Program-made: the position numbers and the translations under genes
The notes under the pieces: model-generated
Database searches by the model: none
What the model was told of the DNA's origin: nothing
Seen by the model: only the letters and a program-made list of their open reading frames with translations
Shown here: positions 9,962 to 18,081 of the stretch, in pieces
Position numbering within the stretch: the first letter of the stretch is position 1
Layout of the letters: each line of letters begins with the position of its first letter
Assembly: GCF_018835585.1 (NCBI RefSeq)
Contig: NZ_JAHGVE010000011.1
Coordinates: forward strand, 1-64,000
Source: Pelorhabdus rhamnosifermentans
Lineage (GTDB): Bacteria; Bacillota; Negativicutes; UMGS1260
DNA length: 64,000 nt
Direction: 5' to 3'

Positions 9962-10987
9962 ATGGTGAAGATTGGTATTATTGGGGCCGGCAGAATTGGT
10001 AAAGTTCATGCGGAAAGTATTAGTAAATATGTTAAAGATGCCAAGGTTAAGGCGATTGCAGATCCTTTTCTTAATGAAGAAACAGAGCGTTGGGCAAAAA
10101 CACTGGGAATTCAACATGTCTACAAAGATTATCATGATATTCTTCAGGATTCTGATATTGCAGCAGTGCTTATTTGTTCTTCGACGGATACCCATTCGTC
10201 TATATCACTTGAAGCTGTGAAGGCTGGCAAACATATTTTTTGCGAAAAACCAATTGACCATGATGTTGAAAAAATTAAATCTGTTATGGAAGCTGTAAAA
10301 CGGTCAAAAGTCAAATATCAGGTTGGATTTAATCGGCGGTTTGATCATAATTTTCGTGCGGCTCAGGAAGCGGTGTTGAACGGTAAAATTGGTACTCAGC
10401 ACGTTATTAAAATTACATCAAGAGATCCTGAGGCACCCCCTGTTAGCTATGTAAAAGTATCTGGTGGGATATTTTTGGATATGACCATTCATGATTTTGA
10501 TATGGTAAGATATTTGTCCGGTAGCGAGGTAGAAGAAGTCTATGCCATCGGCTCTGCTTTGGTAGATCCAGCTATTGGTGAAGCCGGGGACATTGATACG
10601 GCGATTATTACGATGAAATTGGCTAACGGGGCGATGGCTGTGATTGATAATTGTCGACGTGCTACCTATGGTTATGATCAGCGTGCTGAAGTATTTGGAT
10701 CAAAAGGCTCAGTAGCTGTAACGAATGATACCGCTTCTACGGCTACATTGAGTACCGAAGACGGAGTTGTTGCTGAAAAACCACTGTATTTTTTCCTGGA
10801 GAGGTATATGCAAGCCTATGCTAATGAAATTGCCGCGTTCGTTGAGGCTATTGTAAAAGATGTACCGGTCCCTGTAAATGTCGTAGATGGTTTGGAACCT
10901 GTATTGATTGGACTGGCCGCTAAAAAATCTTTAGCAGAAAACAAACCGGTGAAACTTGCCGAGATTAAAAGTTTATTTGATCTATAA
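9962..10987 (+). CDS. iolG: Inositol 2-dehydrogenase
   Basis: A Gfo/Idh/MocA-family NAD-dependent dehydrogenase of 341 residues that oxidises myo-inositol to scyllo-inosose, the first step of the pathway. The Rossmann motif GAGRIGKVHAE begins near residue 8, followed by the family motif CEKPIDHD (~95) and the catalytic segment DMTIHDFDMVRYL (~172). ATG 9962 fits the ribosome site GAGAGGTGG; the TTG just before it is less likely. It is the last catabolic gene, with the transporter genes starting 124 bases later. Confidence 0.9.
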   Translation: MVKIGIIGAGRIGKVHAESISKYVKDAKVKAIADPFLNEETERWAKTLGIQHVYKDYHDILQDSDIAAVLICSSTDTHSSISLEAVKAGKHIFCEKPIDHDVEKIKSVMEAVKRSKVKYQVGFNRRFDHNFRAAQEAVLNGKIGTQHVIKITSRDPEAPPVSYVKVSGGIFLDMTIHDFDMVRYLSGSEVEEVYAIGSALVDPAIGEAGDIDTAIITMKLANGAMAVIDNCRRATYGYDQRAEVFGSKGSVAVTNDTASTATLSTEDGVVAEKPLYFFLERYMQAYANEIAAFVEAIVKDVPVPVNVVDGLEPVLIGLAAKKSLAENKPVKLAEIKSLFDL

Positions 10988-11111
10988 ATTGTCACTTGAA
11001 GTGCTCACGGTATCTTTTTTAAAAGTATTTATATTAACATAAAAAATCGCAATATTATGAAATAAAGTTAGGTTTTAATATTAGATGATAATTATAAAGG
11101 AGGTGGCGACC

Positions 11112-12620
11112 ATGAACGAATACTTTCTAAGTTTAAAGGGAATATGCAAAAGCTTTCCTGGTGTTAAAGCTTTAGATAATATAGATTTAGATATTAAACC
11201 CGGGGAAACCCATGCGCTTGTGGGCGAAAACGGAGCGGGAAAGTCAACGCTTATTAAAATATTAACGGGTGCCTATCAATATGATGAAGGTGAGATGTAT
11301 TGCCAGGGGAAGCAAGTACGCTTTGCCAGTCCAAAAGATGCTTATGCTTTAGGAATTGCTTGCATTTATCAAGAACTTAGCTTGGCCACTAATATGACTG
11401 TGACGGAAAATATTTTTTTAGGGCGAGAATTACGTATACCTGGTGTCGGTTTGTTAGATTACAGTAAGATGAATGGGATTGCGCAACAGGTGATTGATGA
11501 CTTGGGGATTGAGGTTAATGTGAAGGATTTAGCACAATCTTATAGCATGGGCTATCGGCAGATGATAGAAATTGCCCGTGCTCTTGTTGCTAATGCTAAA
11601 TTGATTATAATGGATGAACCAACTTCAAGCCTATCGGGAAAGGAAGTCAAATGTCTTCTTGAAAAAATACATAAATTAAAAGAAAAGGGTATTGCTGTTG
11701 TTTATATTTCTCATCATCTGGAAGAGGTAATGGAGATAGCTGATCGCATTACTATTTTGAGAGATGGCTGCAAAATTAAGGTCATGGACAAGCAAGACAC
11801 TAATCAGGATGACATGATCCATTTGATGGTTGGGCGTGTACTAGGGGAAAAATTCCCGAAAGTTTCTGTGACACTAGGCAATGTAGCTTTGAAAGTGGAA
11901 GGGATTAATAGAGCCGGAGTATTGGATAACGTTTCTTTTGAAGTGCGCAGTGGCGAAGTGTTGGGTTTTTCCGGTTTAGTTGGCGCGGGACGCACCGAGC
12001 TGGCGCGCGCCATATTTGGCGCGGATAAAATTGATTCTGGAAAAATTTTTATTAACGGGCAAGAAGTAAAAATTGATAGTCCCAAAGATGCTATTCAACA
12101 CGGAATGGCTTTCCTTACCGAAGATAGAAAAGGTCAAGGTCTTGTCCTAATGCATAATATACGATTTAATGCCAGTTTGTCAGGTCTTAAGCGGTTTTGC
12201 AGATTAGGCCTTATTAATACTAACGTAATGAATCGAGAAGTGGATAACTTAATAGAACAACTTCAACTTCGCCCAGGTAATCCCTTATTGACGACTCGTT
12301 TGTTATCAGGTGGTAATCAGCAAAAAGTAGTTATTGCCAAATGGCTGTGTTCACAATCGAAAATATTTATTTTTGATGAACCGACTCGAGGCATTGATGT
12401 AGGTGCCAAAGTAGAAGTATATAAACTGATTAACCGCCTGGCATTGGAGGGAGTGGCAGTTATTGTGATTTCTTCAGAATTGCCTGAAGTGATGGGTATT
12501 AGTGACCGTATCTTGGTTATGTATGAAGGCAGAATTACTGCTGAATTTAATCATTCTGACGTTACGCCGACCCAAATTATGAAAGCAGCTACAGGAGGTA
12601 TGATTAATGAACACAAATGA
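11112..12620 (+). CDS. Sugar/inositol ABC transporter ATP-binding protein (RbsA type)
   Basis: A 502-residue duplicated ATPase of the CUT2 (ribose/galactose) class. Half one has Walker A GENGAGKST (~residue 38). Half two has a degenerate Walker-like GLVGAGRTE (~289) and the signature LSGGNQQKV (~398), as is normal for RbsA/MglA proteins. ATG 11112 sits behind AAAGGAGGTGGCGACC; the upstream in-frame start at 11085 has no ribosome site. It overlaps the permease gene by 14 bases. Position behind the iol genes makes inositol the likely substrate, but nothing in the ATPase itself shows specificity. Confidence 0.9.
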   Translation: MNEYFLSLKGICKSFPGVKALDNIDLDIKPGETHALVGENGAGKSTLIKILTGAYQYDEGEMYCQGKQVRFASPKDAYALGIACIYQELSLATNMTVTENIFLGRELRIPGVGLLDYSKMNGIAQQVIDDLGIEVNVKDLAQSYSMGYRQMIEIARALVANAKLIIMDEPTSSLSGKEVKCLLEKIHKLKEKGIAVVYISHHLEEVMEIADRITILRDGCKIKVMDKQDTNQDDMIHLMVGRVLGEKFPKVSVTLGNVALKVEGINRAGVLDNVSFEVRSGEVLGFSGLVGAGRTELARAIFGADKIDSGKIFINGQEVKIDSPKDAIQHGMAFLTEDRKGQGLVLMHNIRFNASLSGLKRFCRLGLINTNVMNREVDNLIEQLQLRPGNPLLTTRLLSGGNQQKVVIAKWLCSQSKIFIFDEPTRGIDVGAKVEVYKLINRLALEGVAVIVISSELPEVMGISDRILVMYEGRITAEFNHSDVTPTQIMKAATGGMINEHK

Positions 12621-13605
12621 ACAAATCATAGCGGATCGTCCTGTTTATAAAAAAAATATGTTTAAAATAATGAGGCAGTTAGGCTCATTACTTGGTTTAG
12701 TAGGCTTATGTGTTATTTTATCTTTATCGTCGGAGTATTTTTTAACTGTCGATAATATCATGAATATTGCTAGACAATCCTCTATCAATTGTCTAGTTGC
12801 ATTGGGTATGTTATTGACTATCTTAACTGCTGGGATTGATTTGTCAGTTGGTTCTATCTTAGCTTTAAGTATTGTTACTATGGGGATTGTTGTAGTAAAG
12901 CTGGGTATGTCTCCGATTATAGGCATTATTGTTTGCCTTGGGGTAGGTGCACTTTTTGGTTTAATCAATGGTCTTCTCTTAACTAAATTGTCGCTACCCC
13001 ATCCGTTTATTTCTACAATGGGTACAATGAGTATAGCGCGAGGATTAGCGTTAATGGTTACGGCGGCTTTGCCCATTTCAAATTTTCCACCAGTGATCCG
13101 ATTTTGGGGGGAGAGTTTTATAGGACCCATACCGTTTAGTTTCATTCTAGTACTTTTTGTATATGCGATTTTTCACATTGTCCTTAATTATACTGCAATT
13201 GGCCGGTATATTTATGCAGTAGGTGGTAATCCCGAAGCTACCCGCTTATCTGGAATTAACATTCATCATGTACTGCTTTTTGTGTATACCATCAGCGGAT
13301 TCATGTCAGGGTTAGCGGGCTTGTTATTAGTTGGACGAGTCAACGCGGCCTATCCGTTAGCGGGTTTGGATTATTCATCAGATGCCATTGCTGCCGTAAT
13401 TATTGGTGGCGCTAGCTTTATGGGTGGTGAAGGTACAGTAGGGGGTACGTTGATTGGTGCCATGATTATGGCAGTTTTGAGAAATGGTCTTAACATTTTG
13501 AGCGTATCTTCTGAAATGCAGACTGTAGCCATTGGTGTTGTTATTATCTTAGCCGTATATGTTGATGTGTTGCGCCATAAAGCTGCTAAAAATGCGAAAG
13601 CATAG
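12607..13605 (+). CDS. Sugar/inositol ABC transporter permease (RbsC type)
   Basis: A 332-residue membrane protein of the branched-chain/ribose permease family, with many hydrophobic segments and the conserved ILTAGIDLSVGSILALS motif in the first third and GGASFMGGEGTVGGTLIG near the C-terminus. A single gene probably forms a homodimer. AGGAGGT (12594-12600) inside the ATPase gene serves as ribosome site. Together with the ATPase and the lipoprotein it makes a complete CUT2 importer. Confidence 0.9.
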   Translation: MNTNEQIIADRPVYKKNMFKIMRQLGSLLGLVGLCVILSLSSEYFLTVDNIMNIARQSSINCLVALGMLLTILTAGIDLSVGSILALSIVTMGIVVVKLGMSPIIGIIVCLGVGALFGLINGLLLTKLSLPHPFISTMGTMSIARGLALMVTAALPISNFPPVIRFWGESFIGPIPFSFILVLFVYAIFHIVLNYTAIGRYIYAVGGNPEATRLSGINIHHVLLFVYTISGFMSGLAGLLLVGRVNAAYPLAGLDYSSDAIAAVIIGGASFMGGEGTVGGTLIGAMIMAVLRNGLNILSVSSEMQTVAIGVVIILAVYVDVLRHKAAKNAKA

Positions 13606-13687
13606 TTAAGAGGTTCCCGCGAAGTCTGATTATGATTCACCTTGTTACTGGACTTTATATTTCAGGTAGTGACGAAGTACAATCTGC

Positions 13688-13713
13688 TATCCTGTTAAGG
13701 TGGTGGTAGGATA
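13688..13713 (+). repeat. Hairpin between permease and binding-protein genes
   Basis: TATCCT (13688-13693) and AGGATA (13708-13713) can form a 6-bp stem in the 177-base spacer before the binding-protein gene. There is no T run, so it is not a terminator. Such hairpins can protect mRNA segments and raise expression of the binding protein over the permease; this is inference. Confidence 0.35.
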
Positions 13714-13782
13714 AGGCTACATTCCATATCATTGTCTTGATAACTTTAATAAAAACCCATAGCAAAAAGGAGGAAAAGTGTA

Positions 13783-14745
13783 ATGAAAAAAACCACAAGT
13801 TTATTTGTAGTGTTATTCTTCATGGTGTCCCTAGCCTTAGTTGGTTGTGGTGCTTCAAATACCGTAAAGAATCAAGAATCAACGATGAAAATTGGGGTTG
13901 TTGTTAAAGCTTTGAATAGTGATTATTGGAAAACAGTTGAAGCGGGCGCTAAGGCTGCTGGGGAAAAATACGGCGTTAATGTAATAGTTCTAGGACCAAA
14001 TGCAGAAACTGATGTAACCGGACAAATTTCGATGATTGAAGATCTAGTCACGAAGAAAGTAAACGCTTTAGTTGTGGCACCATCCCAAGCATCTAGTGCG
14101 ATTCCTGTTTTTAATAAGGCTAAAGAAAATAAAATTCCTGTAATTCTTGCTGATACAGACGCTGACTGGGGCGATAAAGCAGCTTTTGTTGGTACTGGTA
14201 ATTATAATGGTGGTAAAATCGCAGGCGAATATCTAGCTAAAAAATTAGGTAAAAACGCTAAAATTGTTATTCTGCGTGGTGCTCTTGGTGACCCTACTCA
14301 TGATGAGCGTGCTAATGGTTGCATTGAAGCATTAAAAGCAGCTGGTTTAGAAGTAGTTGCAATTCAGCCGGCTAATAGTGAACGGGCGATGGGCGTAACG
14401 GTTATGGAAAATATTATCCAAAGCAAACAAAGTTTTGATGGTGTCTTTGCGACGAACGATGAAATGGCGCTGGGGGCTGAACAGGCCTTGAAAGCGATTC
14501 AGAATAAGGCTCCCATAGTAGGTTTCGACGGATCTATGGATGCCATGTCTTCTATTCAGGGAGGAGAATTAGATGCCTCCATTGCCCAGAGTCCATATAA
14601 CATTGGTTTTAAAGGTGTAGAAGCCGCAATTGAAGCAGCTAAAGGTGAAAGCATTGAAAAGCGTATTGACACAGGTACAGAAGTAGTTAATATAGACAAC
14701 ATTGTGCAAAAACTTGATGAATTGAAAAAATTATTAGGAAAGTAG
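13783..14745 (+). CDS. Sugar/inositol ABC transporter substrate-binding lipoprotein
   Basis: A 320-residue periplasmic-binding-protein type 1 (RbsB-like) protein. It has a lipoprotein signal peptide with lipobox LVGC and lipidated Cys22, so it is membrane-anchored outside the cytoplasm. The mature part starts with KIGVVVKALNSDYWKTVEAG and later has the hinge motif GVFATNDEMALGA, typical for ribose/galactose/inositol binders. AAAGGAGG precedes the ATG. It completes the ABC importer and is followed by a terminator. Inositol is the likely ligand by context. Confidence 0.9.
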   Translation: MKKTTSLFVVLFFMVSLALVGCGASNTVKNQESTMKIGVVVKALNSDYWKTVEAGAKAAGEKYGVNVIVLGPNAETDVTGQISMIEDLVTKKVNALVVAPSQASSAIPVFNKAKENKIPVILADTDADWGDKAAFVGTGNYNGGKIAGEYLAKKLGKNAKIVILRGALGDPTHDERANGCIEALKAAGLEVVAIQPANSERAMGVTVMENIIQSKQSFDGVFATNDEMALGAEQALKAIQNKAPIVGFDGSMDAMSSIQGGELDASIAQSPYNIGFKGVEAAIEAAKGESIEKRIDTGTEVVNIDNIVQKLDELKKLLGK

Positions 14746-14828
14746 GGAAAATCTGAGTTTACTCCTTATTATGGTAGCCCTTGTTTTGGGGTAGTAAGAT
14801 TATTTATAACTGGCTTATTAGATAAAAG

Positions 14829-14869
14829 AGGTGCATTGGAACTTTTGTTTCAACGCATCTTTTCTTTTT
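14829..14869 (+). terminator. Terminator of the iol/transport operon
   Basis: AGGTGCATTGGAAC (14829-14842) pairs, with G-U pairs, to GTTTCAACGCATCT (14847-14860), followed by a T-rich tract. It closes the operon that starts near 3239. Confidence 0.8.
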
Positions 14870-14907
14870 GAGTCATTTCTGGTGAATGTAGGTCGAATAA
14901 GAAATGA

Positions 14908-14963
14908 TTTACAATACAATATAACGATGTTATACTTTAATCATGAATATAACAACGTTATAT
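14908..14963 (+). promoter_or_regulatory. Promoter with two matching dyad operators (probable TetR sites)
   Basis: TTTACA (14908-14913), 17-base spacer and TATACT (14931-14936). Two copies of TATAAC-N3-GTTATA are present: 14920-14934, covering the spacer and -10, and 14947-14963 (extended perfect arms ATATAAC/GTTATAT), just after the expected start point. Their centres are 28 bp apart. The TetR gene two positions downstream is the natural binder. The dyads are seen directly; the binder is inferred. Confidence 0.75.
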
Positions 14964-15021
14964 TAGGGATTAAAGTTAACTTGATTTTATGTTAAATGTA
15001 AAATAAGGAGTTGTATTAATT

Positions 15022-16401
15022 ATGAAAATTATTGTTCTTAATGGCAGTCCAAAAGGGCCGGCGAGTGTTACGATGCAGTATGTTGATTTCATGCGGAAGA
15101 AAAATTCTCAGCATGATTTTGAAATCATTCATATTGCTCAGCAGATTCGACAAATAGAAACGAGTGAGCGATTCAATGAAATCATTGCAGCAATAAAGGG
15201 TGCTGACGGTATATTATGGGCTTTTCCTGTATATATTTGTTTAGTACACGCTCATTACAAGCGGTTTATTGAGCTCATCACTGAGCGGGTGGCAGAATCT
15301 GCTTTTCAAGGGAAGCACACGGCACTGCTTACGACATCCATTCATTTTCACGATCATACAGCGCACAATTATCTGCATGGCATTTGTGATGATTTGGATA
15401 TGAAGGTTTATGGTTCCTTTTCAGCTGGTATGCATGATTTATTTAATGAACAAGAACGAAAAAAGTTAGTGCAATTTTCAAAAGGCTTTTTTGATGCTAT
15501 TGATCGGGATGCACCGAGTAGCAAGGTGTATGCGCCGCTTATCAGTCCAGCATTTGAATATCACCCTGGGGCGAATTCGGCTGTTTTAGATTCTAAAGGT
15601 CATAAAGTTCTGATTGTCACAGATGTGGAAAATAAGCAAACTAATTTAAGTCGTATGATCGAAAGAGTTTCGGCGCTGTTTAAAGAACAAGTAGAAGTCA
15701 TCAATTTGCATCATATCGATATTAAAGGCAGTTGTCTGGGCTGTATTCGTTGCGGTTATGACAATACATGCTGTTATCAAGGCAAAGACGGATTTATTGA
15801 TTTTTATAATAACAAAATAAAAGCCGCCGACGTTTTGATTTTTGCCGGGGCTGTTCATGATCGGTATTTATCTTCATTATGGAAAACTTTTTTTGACAGA
15901 GCCTTTTTCAACACGCACATCCCTTCGCTTGCGGGAAAGCAAATTGCTTTTTTAATTAGCGGTCCGTTAAGACAATTACCGAATCTTCGGCAAATTATGG
16001 AGGCCTATACGCAGTGGCAACAAGCAAATCTTGTTGATTTTGTGACTGATGAAGCATATGACTCACTTGCAATCGATCAGTTGCTTGATGAATTAGCGCA
16101 GCGCAGCCTTGATGATGCAAAATGTCAATATATCAAGCCAGCTACTTTTCTGGGTGTGGGAGGTAGAAAAATTTTTCGCGATGAAATCTGGGGAAAGATA
16201 CGGTTTCCCTTTGCTACCGATCATCGGTTTTACAAACAAAGTGGATTCTATGATTTTCCCCAGCAGGATTATGCTACGCGCGTACGAAATTTATTCTTAA
16301 GTTCCATGATTAAAATTCCAGTGATTCGTAAAAAGATTTATAATAAAATGATGATAACAAAAATGATTGAACCTTATCAAAGGTTAATTGCTAAGCTGTG
16401 A
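15022..16401 (+). CDS. Tandem flavodoxin-fold NAD(P)H-dependent reductase with iron-sulfur motif
   Basis: A 459-residue protein built from two flavodoxin-like domains. The first (1-~180) starts MKIIVLNGSPKGPASVT, the FMN phosphate loop of the NADPH-dependent FMN reductase family. The second (~198-350) starts KVLIVTDVENKQTNLS and carries CLGCIRCGYDNTC (from ~residue 237), a Cx2Cx2Cx5C spacing like that of iron-sulfur flavoproteins (Isf). A ~110-residue C-terminal tail has no recognised family. Usual members are single domains of ~200 residues, so the fusion is uncommon. It lies behind a promoter with two dyads and is followed by a TetR gene in the same direction. Cytoplasmic redox role likely; substrate unknown. 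Confidence 0.8.
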   Translation: MKIIVLNGSPKGPASVTMQYVDFMRKKNSQHDFEIIHIAQQIRQIETSERFNEIIAAIKGADGILWAFPVYICLVHAHYKRFIELITERVAESAFQGKHTALLTTSIHFHDHTAHNYLHGICDDLDMKVYGSFSAGMHDLFNEQERKKLVQFSKGFFDAIDRDAPSSKVYAPLISPAFEYHPGANSAVLDSKGHKVLIVTDVENKQTNLSRMIERVSALFKEQVEVINLHHIDIKGSCLGCIRCGYDNTCCYQGKDGFIDFYNNKIKAADVLIFAGAVHDRYLSSLWKTFFDRAFFNTHIPSLAGKQIAFLISGPLRQLPNLRQIMEAYTQWQQANLVDFVTDEAYDSLAIDQLLDELAQRSLDDAKCQYIKPATFLGVGGRKIFRDEIWGKIRFPFATDHRFYKQSGFYDFPQQDYATRVRNLFLSSMIKIPVIRKKIYNKMMITKMIEPYQRLIAKL

Positions 16402-16426
16402 TAAATCCAGTTCTACCGGAGGTCTT

Positions 16427-17086
16427 ATGACGGAAAATGCTAATCAGATTGATATGCGCGCGGTGATTTTAAAACAAGCGCGTGACCTTTTTTTGTCGCT
16501 CGGGTATCATAAAACGACGATGCGAATGATTGCCGAGGCGGCTGGGATTTCTACTGGCCCCCTGTATTTTTATTTTCGCAACAAAGCAGAGGTATTTTAC
16601 CATATTTGTCGAGAAGCTTTTGATTATCTTCTTGATGATTTACGTCAGGCTGCTCAGAGTGATAACCATGCGGGCCTAAGGCTGCGGGATATTTATTATG
16701 CTTATAAAGCTTTTTATTATCGCGAACCACAGTTGTTTGAGATTATGCATCTAGCGACGAATCCGATGATAGGGATGAATCTTCCGCAAACGTTAGAAGA
16801 AACGTTAAATAAAAAATATCAGGATTTAGTTAAGATTATGGAAGGCGTTATTCAAGAGGGGATTGTTCGTAAAGAATTGCGTCCTGTTCATCCGAGAAAA
16901 TTAGCCTTGTACCTTTATTCGGTGGCTGAGGGGGTTTTTCTTACTAGTCGTATGGGTGTGTTACAAAATTGTGACATTAGCCTGGACGATATGATTGATA
17001 CAGCGATTGACTTGATTGGTGTAGGCATGGTTGATTTTCACGGAAGTTGTCCTCGTGTCGAAGGAGAAGATCGGACTATTGGCTGA
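16427..17086 (+). CDS. TetR/AcrR-family transcriptional regulator
   Basis: A 219-residue TetR regulator. The N-terminal helix-turn-helix reads YHKTTMRMIAEAAGIS followed by GPLYFYFRNKAEVF (about residues 27-56). The start at ATG 16427 fits CGGAGG (16417-16422); a longer reading from 16388 would overlap the previous gene. It lies 25 bases after the flavodoxin-fold gene, so it is probably cotranscribed and represses the shared promoter at 14908-14936. The effector is unknown. Confidence 0.88.
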   Translation: MTENANQIDMRAVILKQARDLFLSLGYHKTTMRMIAEAAGISTGPLYFYFRNKAEVFYHICREAFDYLLDDLRQAAQSDNHAGLRLRDIYYAYKAFYYREPQLFEIMHLATNPMIGMNLPQTLEETLNKKYQDLVKIMEGVIQEGIVRKELRPVHPRKLALYLYSVAEGVFLTSRMGVLQNCDISLDDMIDTAIDLIGVGMVDFHGSCPRVEGEDRTIG

Positions 17087-17116
17087 GTAAAATCTAGTAT
17101 TTAATTATTTGTAGCA

Positions 17117-17779
17117 TCAGGCTGTTATATTAATAATATTTTTATTCTTTTTTTGTTTGCCATCAGCAGAGGGAAGAGGTGTAGCATTATTTTGCACAGC
17201 TCCTTCTGCTGCTTTTTTTATTTCTGTATGTTTTCGCCGTCTGGCGACATCGTTGGCGGCTGTATTTAGTTCAATTGACTGTTTAATATCTTGATCAATT
17301 TCATTATTCGTATTCTGTGGAATATCTGTTGGACTATTTGGATTGGAATTTTCAAGAGAAGTGGCTGGAGATGTTCCAGATTTGGACATGTTCCAACAGA
17401 CTGCTATTTTGCTGAGTGCGGAAGACATTTTTTTCCTACTGGCAGCAGCAAGAATTCGTTCATGTGCAGCGAGTGATTTCTCTGATTGATACATTAATTT
17501 TGCTGCTGCTTTTTCACGGTCTAATCTTTGATTTTCTAGCTTATTGCTTACGCTTTTATACAAGGCTTGTTGAAGTGCTACATTCGTTGATTGTAGGTCT
17601 GTGACCGTTTGTTTGTTATCAATATGAACAGAGTAAGGGTTAAGAATGTTGCTGTCAGTTGTAGTTTGTTGAGCTAGTTGCTTTAGTAAATCTTCGCGAT
17701 GTTTTCTTAATGCAGTTAAAGTGTCTTTAGGCTGAAGTACAGACAGTAAGTTATTGAGTTCTATTTGATTTATTGGCAT
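17117..17779 (-). CDS. Hypothetical protein, Lys/Gln/Asn-rich
   Basis: A 220-residue protein I do not recognise. It is hydrophilic, without signal peptide or membrane segment. The middle (about 85-125, with DREKAAAKLMYQSEKSLAAHE) looks helical and possibly coiled-coil; the region ~140-165 is rich in Asn, Pro, Ser and Thr and is probably disordered; the C-terminus is Lys/Asn-rich. The ATG is preceded on the minus strand by GAAGGCGAG, a reasonable ribosome site. It is convergent with the TetR gene and divergent from the ferredoxin genes. Length and ribosome site support a real gene; function unknown. Confidence 0.6.
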   Translation of the reverse strand: MPINQIELNNLLSVLQPKDTLTALRKHREDLLKQLAQQTTTDSNILNPYSVHIDNKQTVTDLQSTNVALQQALYKSVSNKLENQRLDREKAAAKLMYQSEKSLAAHERILAAASRKKMSSALSKIAVCWNMSKSGTSPATSLENSNPNSPTDIPQNTNNEIDQDIKQSIELNTAANDVARRRKHTEIKKAAEGAVQNNATPLPSADGKQKKNKNIINITA

Positions 17780-18081
17780 TTTTACTCGCCTTCTTATTAT
17801 ATTTGTATCTGAAAAATAGCTTATATACTTAATATCGTAATTTTTTTTAATAAGTTTAACTGGAACGGATGATTACAGCGGATTTTGGGAAACTAATGAT
17901 CTGGCAGCCGGAAGTTCAATTATTTTTTTTTACTTATTAGTCGAATAAAGTAATTTATGTGATATAAATCACCGACAGCTGATAATTTATCTTGTATGCT
18001 GTAACCATGACAGGGATGATAGTTTTACTCATAAAAAATGCTGAGTTTTTCATACAAAATAAATGCTGAGGAGGCGAAAAC
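17780..18081. other. Intergenic control region before the ferredoxin/hcp genes
   Basis: About 300 bases without a gene, between a minus-strand orphan and the plus-strand ferredoxin. It contains a CRP/FNR-type dyad at 17958-17973 and a direct repeat AAATGCTGAG (18037-18046 approximately and 18061-18070), the second copy merging with the ribosome site. I see no convincing -35/-10 pair. Confidence 0.4.
17958..17973 (+). promoter_or_regulatory. CRP/FNR-family operator candidate
   Basis: TGTGATATAAATCACC matches the TGTGA-N6-TCACA pattern of CRP/FNR regulators in 9 of 10 fixed positions. It lies 109 bases before the ferredoxin start in a cluster with hcp. HcpR, a CRP/FNR-family regulator, controls hcp in many anaerobes; that it acts here is inference. 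Confidence 0.5.

Noticed and set aside
12645-13145. 166-residue minus-strand frame
   Set aside because: Antisense to the conserved permease gene; composition is typical of a shadow frame.
17881-17935. Terminator before the ferredoxin cluster
   Set aside because: There is a T run after CTGGCAGCCGG, but the stem is only four pairs with a G-U, too weak.
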